Made by a program: the position numbers and the translations under genes. 15,145 nucleotides of DNA from Pseudomonadota bacterium (lineage in GTDB: Bacteria > Desulfobacterota > Desulfovibrionia > Desulfovibrionales > Desulfovibrionaceae). The stretch spans positions 1-15,145 of the forward strand of contig JAEWCY010000112.1 in NCBI GenBank assembly GCA_023390395.1, written 5' to 3'. Below the pieces are notes generated by a model. That model searched no databases. It was not told where the DNA came from and worked only from the letters and a program-made list of their open reading frames with translations. Shown piece by piece: positions 5,934 to 14,870 of the stretch (the first letter of the stretch is position 1; the number at the start of each line of letters is the position of its first letter).

Positions 5934-7187
5934 CTAGGCGAGATATTTGGCCGGGTCGGCGATCCGGCCTTCCAGGGCGGAAGCGGCCACGGCGGCCGGG
6001 GAGGCCAGGAAGATTTCCGCCTTGGCGTGGCCCATGCGGCCCGGGAAGTTGCGGTTGGAGGAACTGATGCAGCGCTCGCCCGAGGCGAGCAGGCCTTCGT
6101 GGGTGCCGAGGCACGCGGCGCAGCCCGGGGTGACGAAGGTGGCCCCGGCGGCGACCAGGGCCTGGACGTAGCCCCGCTCCATGGCTTCCAGGAACACCGC
6201 CTTGGAGGCCGGCACCACGAGCAGGCGGGTGCCGGGATGGATGTGCTTGCCTTGCAGGATGGCGGCGGCCACGGCCAGATCCTCGACGCGCCCGCCCGTG
6301 CAGGTGCCGAGGAAGGCCTGGTCCACGGGCTTGCCGGCGTGCGCGGCCAGATCGGAGACGTTGTCCACGCTAAACGGCGCGGCCAGCTGGGGGCCGATGG
6401 CCGAGACGTCGAAGACGTGCTCGGCGGCGTAGCGGAAGTCCGGGTCGGTGGTCGGGACGTCCGCCGGCGGGCAGCCCCGGGAGGCCAGGAAGGCCATGGT
6501 GACGTCGTCGGGCTGGATGTAGCTGGTCTTGGCCCCCATCTCCGTGGTCATGTTGCAAAGGGCCATGCGCTCGGAGACGCCGAACCGGCGCAGGGTCGGG
6601 CCGGCGAACTCCACGGCCTTGTACACGGCGTAGTCGGCCTTGAGCCGGCCGATGACGTGCAGGATGACGTCCTTGGCGTACACGCCCGGCCGCGGCTCGC
6701 CCTCGAGGCGGATGCACACGATCTCCGGCACCCGGAACCAGAGCTTGCCCGTGACCAGGATGATGGCCAGGTCCGTGGCCCCGACGCCGGTGCCGAAAGC
6801 GCCGAAAGCGCCGTGGGTGGTGGTGTGGGAGTCCGTGACCACCACCACCTGGCCGGGGCGCACGAGCCCCTTGTCGGCCAGCACCTGGTGGCACACGCCC
6901 TGGTCCACGTCCATGAGCAGGTCGATGCCCTGCTCCCGGCAGAACTCCCGGAACTGCTTCTGGTTTTCGGCCTGGGCGATGGTCGAGGCCGGGGCGTAGT
7001 GGTCGAGGAACATGACGACCTTGTCCGGGGCGTGCACCCTGACGCCGCCCATTTCGCGAAACGAGCGGACGGTCTGCAGGTACAGGTCGTTGATGCCGGC
7101 CAGGTCCACGTCGCAGTTGACGATCTCCCCCGCGCCCACCGAGGGGACGCCGGCGGCCCGGGCAAGAATCTTTTCGATGGCGTGCAT
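5934..7187 (-). CDS. Aconitase-family dehydratase, large subunit (LeuC/HacA-like)
   Basis: A 417-aa [4Fe-4S] hydro-lyase subunit, starting at ATG 7187 with AGGAGG 7 nt upstream. It binds the cubane cluster that removes and re-adds water on a hydroxy-di/tricarboxylate. The three cluster ligands are visible as Cys296 (GTCTGGR) and Cys356/Cys359 (PGCAACLG). Other family blocks are DHYAP (62-66), TDSHTTTHGAFGAFG (118-132) and NRNFPGRMG (378-386). The length matches the archaeal-type LeuC/homoaconitase/dimethylmalate-dehydratase branch. It is first in an operon with its small subunit, a citrate/tartrate-type transporter and malate dehydrogenase, and no leuA or leuB is present. A catabolic role under the divergent sigma54 regulator is therefore more likely than leucine synthesis. 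The exact substrate is unknown. Confidence 0.92.
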   Translation of the reverse strand: MHAIEKILARAAGVPSVGAGEIVNCDVDLAGINDLYLQTVRSFREMGGVRVHAPDKVVMFLDHYAPASTIAQAENQKQFREFCREQGIDLLMDVDQGVCHQVLADKGLVRPGQVVVVTDSHTTTHGAFGAFGTGVGATDLAIILVTGKLWFRVPEIVCIRLEGEPRPGVYAKDVILHVIGRLKADYAVYKAVEFAGPTLRRFGVSERMALCNMTTEMGAKTSYIQPDDVTMAFLASRGCPPADVPTTDPDFRYAAEHVFDVSAIGPQLAAPFSVDNVSDLAAHAGKPVDQAFLGTCTGGRVEDLAVAAAILQGKHIHPGTRLLVVPASKAVFLEAMERGYVQALVAAGATFVTPGCAACLGTHEGLLASGERCISSSNRNFPGRMGHAKAEIFLASPAAVAASALEGRIADPAKYLA

Positions 7188-7297
7188 CGAGGCCTCCTGA
7201 AAAATGTTCGGGTTCCAATGCAGTCGTGGCGCATCCCGGCCCGGCCCCGGGGACCGGGGCGGCTCCGGGAGCCTTTCGTCCGTGTGTCGAGGAGGAA

Positions 7298-7314
7298 AGC
7301 AGCAATCGTTCCAA
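7298..7314 (-). promoter_or_regulatory. sigma54 (-24/-12) promoter of the dehydratase operon
   Basis: On the - strand TTGGAACGATTGCTGCT matches the consensus YTGGCACGrNNNTTGCW at all but two specified positions, with GG (7312-7311) and GC (7300-7299) separated by exactly 10 nt. Transcription would start near 7287, giving a leader of about 100 nt before the large-subunit ATG. The divergent sigma54-type activator gene makes the site highly plausible. Confidence 0.8.
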
Positions 7315-7329
7315 AAATATCATTTGCAA

Positions 7330-7342
7330 TTTCAATATATTA
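7330..7342. promoter_or_regulatory. IHF-like binding site
   Basis: TTTCAATATATTA matches the IHF core WATCAANNNNTTR with one mismatch, inside the most AT-rich stretch of the window (about 7313-7345). It lies between the sigma54 promoter and the activator half-sites, where IHF usually bends DNA to bring the activator to the polymerase. Confidence 0.5.
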
Positions 7343-7360
7343 ACAAGCCATGAGATTGCC

Positions 7361-7410
7361 ATGAAACGCGAAACGTTCTATTTCGCTGAAAAACGTTTCA
7401 TTTCGTTTCA
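7361..7410. promoter_or_regulatory. Cluster of GAAACG/CGTTTC half-sites, probable activator UAS
   Basis: Two forward half-sites (GAAACG at 7363-7368 and 7370-7375) face two inverted ones (CGTTTC at 7394-7399 and 7404-7409). The outer pair extends to ATGAAACG/CGTTTCAT and the inner to GAAACGTT/AACGTTTC. A small TTTC-gct-GAAA dyad lies between them. The centre is about 100 bp upstream of the predicted operon start, normal for a sigma54 enhancer. The right half ends immediately before the regulator's AGGAG ribosome-binding site, so occupancy could also repress the regulator's own gene. Confidence 0.7.
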
Positions 7411-7419
7411 GGAGACCGC

Positions 7420-9260
<1,841 letters not shown>

Positions 9261-9264
<4 letters not shown>

Positions 9265-9371
9265 TATTGCGTCCCTGAAAAAATACGAGAGTATTTTTTC
9301 AGAAAAATATAACAACGTAAGCATGTTGTCCGACGAATGCCTCTACACGCATTTCGCGGACGCGACACTAG
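9261..9371 (+). mobile_element. 111-bp MITE-like palindromic element, copy 1
   Basis: The element runs from CTAG (9261-9264) to CTAG (9368-9371). Its ends are imperfect inverted repeats: TAGTATTGCGTCC at the left matches the complement of GGACGCGACACTA at the right at 11 of 13 positions. Inside is a perfect 12-bp hairpin CTGAAAAAATAC/GTATTTTTTCAG with loop GAGA (9275-9302). A copy of the same length, about 85 % identical by eye, lies inverted at 14644-14754. No transposase is encoded. TA inside CTAG at both ends resembles the TA duplication made by IS630/Tc1-mariner elements. The left CTAG supplies the stop of the sigma54 regulator, and the internal hairpin may help end its transcript. Confidence 0.75.
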
Positions 9372-9409
9372 GCGCGGGCCCCGGCCGGGTGGCCGCCGGC
9401 CGACCGCGC

Positions 9410-9775
9410 CTATCCGCCGGCGAGCTTCACCTTGTGGCCGAGCCTGCGCAGTTCCTCGGCCAGGGCCTCGCGGTGCTCGCCCTGGATCTCGATGACGCCG
9501 TCGCGCACGGTGCCGCCCGCGCCGCAGCGCCGCTTGAGCCGCCCGGCCAGGGCTTCGAGCTCCCCGGGCGGCAGGGAAAGGCCGGTCACTAAGGTCACGC
9601 CCGCGCCCTTGCGGCCCTTGGTCTGCCGGGAGATGCGCACCACGCCGTCCCCCGGCGGCGCTCCCCGCCCCTTGGCGCAGGCGCACCCGGCCGCGGGACG
9701 GCCGCAGCCGGGACACATGCGGCCCTGGTCCGTGGAATAGACCAGGCCGGAATCGCTTTCGCTTCGCTTCGCCAT
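9410..9775 (-). CDS. yciH: SUI1/eIF1-family translation factor YciH
   Basis: A 121-aa protein of the eIF1/SUI1 family, starting at ATG 9775; the ribosome-binding site is weak. From the family, YciH-type proteins bind the small ribosomal subunit near the P site and influence start-codon selection; the bacterial role is minor or stress-linked. The opening LVYSTDQGR and the core VVRISRQTKGRKGAGVTLVTG (45-65), then CGAGGTVRDGVIEIQG (84-99) and terminal HKVKLAGG are classic. Between the opening and the core is MCPGCGRPAAGCACAKG with Cys21, 24, 31 and 33, a small zinc-knuckle-like insert absent from E. coli YciH as I recall it. It starts 34 nt after the FAD oxidase stop and may be co-transcribed with it. 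A MITE-like element lies just past its stop. Confidence 0.9.
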   Translation of the reverse strand: MAKRSESDSGLVYSTDQGRMCPGCGRPAAGCACAKGRGAPPGDGVVRISRQTKGRKGAGVTLVTGLSLPPGELEALAGRLKRRCGAGGTVRDGVIEIQGEHREALAEELRRLGHKVKLAGG

Positions 9776-9809
9776 CGTCCCGGTTGGATTCCAGGCAAAA
9801 CGGCGGCCG

Positions 9810-11255
9810 TCAAGACAGGGCTTCGAAATAATCGAAGAACACCCCGTCTGGGTCGTGTTTTTGCCGCAGCTCCCGCAGGCGGTTCCAGGCCGATTCGCTG
9901 TACGACCGCCGCACGAAGTCCGGGCGGCGCACCGTGCTCGACTCGCTGATGTAATGCCCGCAGGCCAGCGGCGTCAGCAGGTCCAGGCAGCGGTCGTGCC
10001 AGCGGGTGGCCGCCGCGTCGTCCCCGGCGTCGCGCCACTGGGTCCACGGCCCGCCGTAGTAGCGGGCGCTCATGGAGAAGGCCGCGTCCGGCAGCGGAGC
10101 CGGGACGTCGGGGCCGGTGAAGATCGTGAAGAGAACGAGCCCTTCGGGCGCGGGCGTCGCCACGAAGTGGTCCCGCACGGCCAGCACCATGTCCTCGAGC
10201 CCGGCGTCGAAGAACATGGCGTCCACGTGGCTGCGCATCCCAGAGGGCCACAGGGCTCCGGACGCGTCGAACAGGGCCGGGAAATCGGTCGGCGCGACCG
10301 TTTCCTTGAAAAGGTGCTTGTCCATGGCCGGACAGGCGTCGAGGGCCGCCAGCGCGGCCCTGGCCTCGTCCAGGGAATCGGCGAAGACCGTGGCCGTCAC
10401 CATGCACGTCTTGCCCGCGTCGGCCGGGGGGCACTTGGCCGCCACCTCGGGCGGGGCGGCGACCAGGAACAGGCTCAGTTCGAGGTTGGCGGGCAACGTT
10501 CCAGCCACGGCTTCCAGCCAGCGGGCCACGGTCCCCGCCTCGGCTAGGGGATAGTGGCAGACGCTGCCGGCGATGGCCCGGGGCAGGTCGTAAAGCCTCA
10601 GGCGGTAGCGCGTGGCCACCCCGAAAAAGCCCGGCCCGGCCCCGCGCGCCGCCCAGAAGTAGTCCGCGTTGTGGTCCTTGTCGGCCAGGATGCGCTCGCC
10701 CCGGGCCGTGACCAGCTCGATCGCCTCCACGCTGCCGACGCCGGGACCCCAGACGCCCTGGTTCCAGGACATGCCGCCGCTCAGCAGATACCCGCTCAGC
10801 TTGACCTCCGGGCAATGCCCGCTGGGGTAGGACAGGCCCAGGGCGTTGAGCCGGGCCTGGACCTCGCGGTTGCTGACGATGGGCTCCAGCACGGCCCGCC
10901 GGGCGGCCACGTCGATGGACGCCACCTGGTTCAGCTCGCCGAGGTCGATGAGCAGGCCCCCTTCCCGCAGCGTGGGATTGGCCCAGTTGTGCCCGCCGCC
11001 GCGCACAGCCACCTTGAGCCCGTGGGTCCGGGCGAAGCGCACCGCCTCGGCCACGTCCTCCGCGACAGCGACCCGGACGATCAGCCGCGGGCGGCGCGAG
11101 ACCGGCCCCAGCCTGTTCCAGAAACGCAGGGCCGCCGCCTCGAACGCGGGGTCCGAAGGCGTCAGCGCCTGGCCCCGTATGCGGGAGCGCAGGCCGTCGA
11201 CGTCCGCCTGGGACGGCCCCGGGACATGATCGGCATCGAAAGGCTTTCCGGTCAT
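9810..11255 (-). CDS. FAD-linked oxidase, berberine-bridge-enzyme type
   Basis: A 481-aa oxidase starting at ATG 11255, chosen because AGGAGA lies 6 nt upstream; an in-frame ATG at 11345 has no such site. The FAD_binding_4 domain shows VRGGGHNW (84-91), where His89 is the usual covalent FAD attachment residue, and SGHCPEVKLSGYLLSGG (145-161), where Cys148 fits the second attachment seen in bicovalent BBE-like enzymes. The C-terminus (WNRLRELRQKHDPDGVFF) matches the BBE domain. Such enzymes oxidise sugars, alcohols or alkaloid-like molecules with oxygen or other acceptors. No secretion signal is apparent. The substrate is unknown; neighbours give no clue beyond the downstream yciH. An oxygen-using flavoprotein would be notable if the host is an anaerobe. 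Confidence 0.88.
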   Translation of the reverse strand: MTGKPFDADHVPGPSQADVDGLRSRIRGQALTPSDPAFEAAALRFWNRLGPVSRRPRLIVRVAVAEDVAEAVRFARTHGLKVAVRGGGHNWANPTLREGGLLIDLGELNQVASIDVAARRAVLEPIVSNREVQARLNALGLSYPSGHCPEVKLSGYLLSGGMSWNQGVWGPGVGSVEAIELVTARGERILADKDHNADYFWAARGAGPGFFGVATRYRLRLYDLPRAIAGSVCHYPLAEAGTVARWLEAVAGTLPANLELSLFLVAAPPEVAAKCPPADAGKTCMVTATVFADSLDEARAALAALDACPAMDKHLFKETVAPTDFPALFDASGALWPSGMRSHVDAMFFDAGLEDMVLAVRDHFVATPAPEGLVLFTIFTGPDVPAPLPDAAFSMSARYYGGPWTQWRDAGDDAAATRWHDRCLDLLTPLACGHYISESSTVRRPDFVRRSYSESAWNRLRELRQKHDPDGVFFDYFEALS

Positions 11256-11684
11256 AACGTCTCCTTGTCGCCTCGGGCAGTGACGGAAAGAGGGTTCTTG
11301 TTCCCCGCCTTCGGGGCCGGCGTATAGGCCGGAACAGCCGGGCACGAACCGCTGGCCGATTTTGGCCTCACGCTAGCATGGGATCACCCCCGCCGCCAAG
11401 GGAACGCCGCAATGCTCCGCCCGCTCCTGCGGCGTCCGGGACGGGGCGAAGGGGAAACTCGGGGCCGCAGGGCCATTGCCCGTCGCGCCCGACTTGACGC
11501 CCGCGCCCGTCCCCGGCCACACTCCGGGCGCGCGGGAGGCCGCCCGGGGAGCGCCCGGCGGCCCCGCCCCGGCCCAGGCCGTCCCGGGGCGCGAGATGAC
11601 GCGGCAACAGGGCCGCCCCACCGCCACGCCGCCAACACATCCCCTCCGTCCCGCCAGGCGGGGCGGCCGGGCCGGGAGCGCCCC
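11256..11684. other. Long divergent intergenic region
   Basis: These 429 bases separate the FAD oxidase from the exchanger gene. I find no convincing gene, riboswitch or clear promoter. Open frames in both directions here have arginine/glycine/proline-rich translations typical of noncoding GC-rich DNA. The only structures seen are a CCCCG-CCTT-CGGGG hairpin near 11305 and a small GGCC repeat near 11359. Promoters for both genes presumably lie here. Confidence 0.5.
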
Positions 11685-13361
11685 ATGCAGTGGCTCGCGC
11701 AGCTTTTTTCCAACCAGTCCCCGGCGCAAGCCGTGGCCGTCTTGGGGCTCGTGGCCGCCGCCGGCCTGGCCCTCGGGCGCGTGCGCGTCCGGGGCGTATG
11801 CCTCGGCGTCGGCGGCGTGCTCTTCAGCGGCCTGGCCGCCGGCCATTTCGGGCTGGCCATCGACCACCGCGTGCTGGAATTCGTCCGGGAATTCGGGCTG
11901 ATCCTCTTCGTCTACGCCATCGGCATGCAGGTCGGGCCGGGGTTCGTGGATTCCCTGCGCCGCCGGGGCCTGCGGCTCAACGCCATGGCCGGACTCATCG
12001 TACTGCTCGGGGCGGGGCTGGCCGCCGCGTTCCACCTTTTCGGCGGCCTGTCCCTGGCCACGGCCGTGGGGCTCTATTCCGGCGCGACCACCAACACCCC
12101 GTCGCTGGCCGCCGCCTGCCAGGCCTTTCGCGAGGCTGCCCCGGCCGCCGCCGAAGCGGCCACCGCCCAGGCCGGCCTGGGCTACGCCGTGGCCTACCCC
12201 TTCGGCATCGTCGGCATCATCCTGGCCATGCTGGCCATCCGGGCCGCGTTCCGCATCGACCCGGCGCGGGAAACGCGCCAGCTCGAAGAGCAGATGCGGC
12301 TCCAGCATCCGCCCCTGGCCGCCGCCACCGTGGAGGCCACGCGGCCCGAGGTCATGGGTGCGCCCCTGGAGACGCTTCCCGGCGTCGCCTCGGGCGGCGT
12401 GGTGGTGTCGCGGGTCATGGTCCGGGACGCGGCGGAGGCCGCCCGGGCCGACACGATCCTTGCCCCCGGCATGCTGCTCCACGCCGTGGGCCGGCCCGAG
12501 GCCCTGGAGGCCTTTTGCCGCCAGGTCGGACGCATTAGCAAAGCCAGTCTGCCGGAACTGCCCGGACCGCTGGAGGTGCGCCGGATGATCGTCACCAGGC
12601 GCCGGGCCATCGGCCGGACCGTGCCGGAACTCGACCTGGCCGGACGCCACGAGGTCACGGTCACCCGCATCATCCGGGCCGGCACGGAGCTTTCGCCGGG
12701 GCCGGACGTGCCCCTGCACTTCGGCGACATGCTGCGGGTGGTGGGCCGGGCCGAGCAGCTCGACGCCGCGGCCGGGCGCATCGGCAACTCCTCCGCCCAG
12801 CTGGCGCATCCGCACATCCTGCCGATGTTCATCGGCATCTTCCTGGGAACGCTCCTCGGCAGCCTGCCCGTGCCCTTGCCGGGCCTGCCGACCGGCGTGC
12901 GCCTCGGCGTGGCCGGGGGGCCGCTTCTCGTCTCCATCCTGCTCTCCCGGCTGCACCATTTCGGCGGGCTGGTCTGGTACATGCCTCAAAGCGCCAACCT
13001 GCTCCTTCGCGAGATCGGCATCAGCCTGTTCCTGTCCTGCGTGGGGCTGGCCGCCGGCGGGCGTTTCCTGGCCTCGGTGCTGTCCGGCCAGGGGCTTTAT
13101 TGGCTCGCGGCCGGAGCGACGATCACCTTCGTGCCCCTGGCCGTGGCCGGCGTCGTCGGCCGGGTGTTTCTCAAGTGCAACTACGCCTCGACCTGCGGCC
13201 TGCTGGCCGGCAGCATGACCGATCCCCCGGCCCTGGCCTTCGCCGGCCAGATGCTCGGCGGCGACGCCCCGGCCTCGGTCTACGCCACGGTCTATCCCCT
13301 GACCATGATCCTGCGCGTGGTCACGGGGCAGCTGCTCGTGCTGGCGCTTTTTTCCGGCTGA
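11685..13361 (+). CDS. AspT/YidE-YbjL family exchanger
   Basis: A 558-aa inner-membrane transporter started at ATG 11685, with GGGAG 8 nt upstream. The layout is that of the aspartate:alanine exchanger (AAEx) family: N-terminal membrane half (about 1-190) with GATTNTPSLAAA (133-144), a large cytoplasmic loop (about 195-370) holding two TrkA_C/RCK_C-like domains (for example MLLHAVGRPEALEAF and DMLRVVGRAEQLDAA), and a C-terminal membrane half with GLLAGSMTDPPALAFA (505-520). The two membrane halves are internal repeats. AspT exchanges aspartate for alanine, and relatives exchange succinate; here the substrate is not known. Length agrees with AspT and YidE/YbjL. The next gene begins 2 nt after its stop. 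Confidence 0.9.
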   Translation: MQWLAQLFSNQSPAQAVAVLGLVAAAGLALGRVRVRGVCLGVGGVLFSGLAAGHFGLAIDHRVLEFVREFGLILFVYAIGMQVGPGFVDSLRRRGLRLNAMAGLIVLLGAGLAAAFHLFGGLSLATAVGLYSGATTNTPSLAAACQAFREAAPAAAEAATAQAGLGYAVAYPFGIVGIILAMLAIRAAFRIDPARETRQLEEQMRLQHPPLAAATVEATRPEVMGAPLETLPGVASGGVVVSRVMVRDAAEAARADTILAPGMLLHAVGRPEALEAFCRQVGRISKASLPELPGPLEVRRMIVTRRRAIGRTVPELDLAGRHEVTVTRIIRAGTELSPGPDVPLHFGDMLRVVGRAEQLDAAAGRIGNSSAQLAHPHILPMFIGIFLGTLLGSLPVPLPGLPTGVRLGVAGGPLLVSILLSRLHHFGGLVWYMPQSANLLLREIGISLFLSCVGLAAGGRFLASVLSGQGLYWLAAGATITFVPLAVAGVVGRVFLKCNYASTCGLLAGSMTDPPALAFAGQMLGGDAPASVYATVYPLTMILRVVTGQLLVLALFSG

Positions 13362-13363
13362 CC

Positions 13364-14647
13364 ATGCGCCCGGTCAACATCGTTTCCTGCACGCTCTCCA
13401 TGGGGACGGGCAACGGCATCAGCCGCATGGACGAGGCCCTGGCCCGCTCGGTCGATCGGGGCCGGTTCCGCTACACTTGCTGCTTCACCGACATTTCCCA
13501 CCCGGACACGATCCGCGTCCCGGACTGGTGCGTCGCCGTCCCGGCCGCCAGGCGCTTCGAGCGGCTGTGCGCCCTGTTTCGGGAGGCGGACATCGTGCAG
13601 TTCAACGGCGGCTTCGATCCCGTGGCCTGCGAGGCGGCCGCGGCCACGGGCGTGCCGACGCTCATCGAAATCATGCACCAGTGCGACCGGGGCCAGCGCT
13701 CGCCCGCCATCGACGTCACGGTCTGCGTGTCGGAAGCGGTCAGAGCCGTGCAGCCCTTTCCGGAAAGGACCGAGGTCATCCATAACGGCATCGACACGGA
13801 CCTCTTTCGCCCGGCCGCGCCGCGCCCCCGGGACAGGACCATCCTCCTGGAGGTCGCCCAGCGCGGCAAGGCGGTGCATTTCCACCTCGACGAACTGGCC
13901 GAGCCGCTCCTGGCCGTGGCCCCGGGCATCGAGCTTCTGCTCGCCGGCAGCGGCCAGACCGGCCCGGACGCGCATCAGGGGCGGGTGCGTTTCCTGGGCC
14001 TGCGCCGCGACATGCCCGACCTGTACGCCAAGGCGCATTTCCTGGTGCTGGCCTCGAAGCAGGACGCCTTCGGTCTGGCCTGCGCCGAGGCCATGGCCTG
14101 CGGCTGCCTGCCCATCGTCTCCGCCGACGGCGGCATGGCCGAGATCGTGACCCACGGCCGCACCGGCTGGCTCTTCGATCCCCGGGACCGCCAGGGCTTC
14201 CTCGACCTGGTCCGCCGGGCCGTGGCCGGCGAGTCCGCCGACGGCCTGGAAACCATGCGCCGCCAGGCCAGGGCCGCCATCCTCGAGCAGTATTCCCTGG
14301 GGCGGTGCATCGACCGCTACGAAAGGCTTTATCTGGAGTGCGCGGCGAGAAACGGGCTGCGCCAGGCTCCCGCCGCCGGACCTTGGCTGCGCCGCAGCGC
14401 CGAAGGCCTCATCGGCGAGACCATCATGGCCGCCCAGGCCCGCCTGGACCTGGAGGCGATCGTCGCCCCCTGGCTGGACACCCTGGACCTGCCGCTTTCG
14501 CCCCTGGGCGAACCGGACGACGCCTACTGGCGGGTGTGCCGCACGATGCTGCTGTCGCTTTTCGCGGAGATCGCCCGGGCCGGGTACCAGCCCCTGGCCG
14601 ACGCCCTGACCGCCCGGCTGGAGCGGCTCTTCCCCCTGCACTCCTAG
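13364..14647 (+). CDS. GT4-type glycosyltransferase with C-terminal extension
   Basis: A 427-aa GT-B fold glycosyltransferase starting at ATG 13364, 2 nt after the exchanger's TGA, so translation is probably coupled. The N-terminal half has a glycine-rich start (LSMGTGNGISR) and an interdomain VIHNGIDTDLFRP (138-150), a hallmark of the GT4 family. The nucleotide-sugar site shows the E-x7-E-type block QDAFGLACAEAMACG (233-247), but with Asp in place of the first Glu, followed by GGMAEIVTHGRTGWLFDP. It should transfer a sugar from an NDP-sugar to a glycan or lipid in the cytoplasm. After about residue 330 there is a roughly 95-residue, mostly helical extension of no recognised type. The TAG stop lies in the CTAG end of a MITE-like element. 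Confidence 0.88.
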   Translation: MRPVNIVSCTLSMGTGNGISRMDEALARSVDRGRFRYTCCFTDISHPDTIRVPDWCVAVPAARRFERLCALFREADIVQFNGGFDPVACEAAAATGVPTLIEIMHQCDRGQRSPAIDVTVCVSEAVRAVQPFPERTEVIHNGIDTDLFRPAAPRPRDRTILLEVAQRGKAVHFHLDELAEPLLAVAPGIELLLAGSGQTGPDAHQGRVRFLGLRRDMPDLYAKAHFLVLASKQDAFGLACAEAMACGCLPIVSADGGMAEIVTHGRTGWLFDPRDRQGFLDLVRRAVAGESADGLETMRRQARAAILEQYSLGRCIDRYERLYLECAARNGLRQAPAAGPWLRRSAEGLIGETIMAAQARLDLEAIVAPWLDTLDLPLSPLGEPDDAYWRVCRTMLLSLFAEIARAGYQPLADALTARLERLFPLHS

Positions 14648-14754
14648 TGTCGCGTCCGCGAAACGGGTGCATACGCACTCGTCGGGCAACATGCTTTAGA
14701 CGCCATATTTTTCTGAAAAAATACTATCGTATTTTTTCAGGGACGCAACACTGG
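14644..14754 (-). mobile_element. 111-bp MITE-like palindromic element, copy 2
   Basis: This is the reverse-oriented counterpart of the element at 9261-9371, exactly the same length. It starts with CTAGTGTCGCGTCC and ends with GGACGCAACACTGG, so the right-hand TA has changed to TG. The 12-bp hairpin arms (14713-14724 and 14729-14740) are identical to copy 1; only the loop differs. Most differences lie in one 9-bp block and in the arm nearer the CTAG end. The CTAG again overlaps the TAG stop of the preceding gene, here the glycosyltransferase. It carries no ORF, so any movement would need a transposase elsewhere. Confidence 0.75.
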
Positions 14755-14870
14755 CGACGCCCCTGCCCCACGCCTGCGCCCGGGCGGGCGATGCGGCGGG
14801 CGCGGACGCCCTGTCCCGACCCGACGAGCCGGCGGACGTCCGCGCCTTTCCCGAGGCGGCCCGGCCGGGC

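Noticed and set aside
5342..7187. The aconitase-family pair as ordinary leucine-biosynthesis leuC and leuD
   Set aside because: No leuA or leuB is nearby, the pair has the short archaeal-type form, and it is placed with a carboxylate transporter, MDH and a divergent sigma54 activator. Not excluded outright, but the context argues against it.
7309..7360. A sigma70 promoter for the regulator in the AT-rich stretch
   Set aside because: TATATT and TATTAA look like -10 boxes, but no acceptable -35 lies 16-18 nt upstream of either.
9275..9302. The internal hairpin of element copy 1 as a classical terminator of the regulator gene
   Set aside because: The stem is AT-rich and the U-run is inside the 3' arm rather than after it, so it is not a standard intrinsic terminator. 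It is kept only as part of the element, though a weak effect is possible.
11368..11640. A 90-codon - strand frame in the long intergenic region
   Set aside because: Composition is almost only Gly, Arg, Ala and Pro, with no ribosome-binding site and no recognisable motif.
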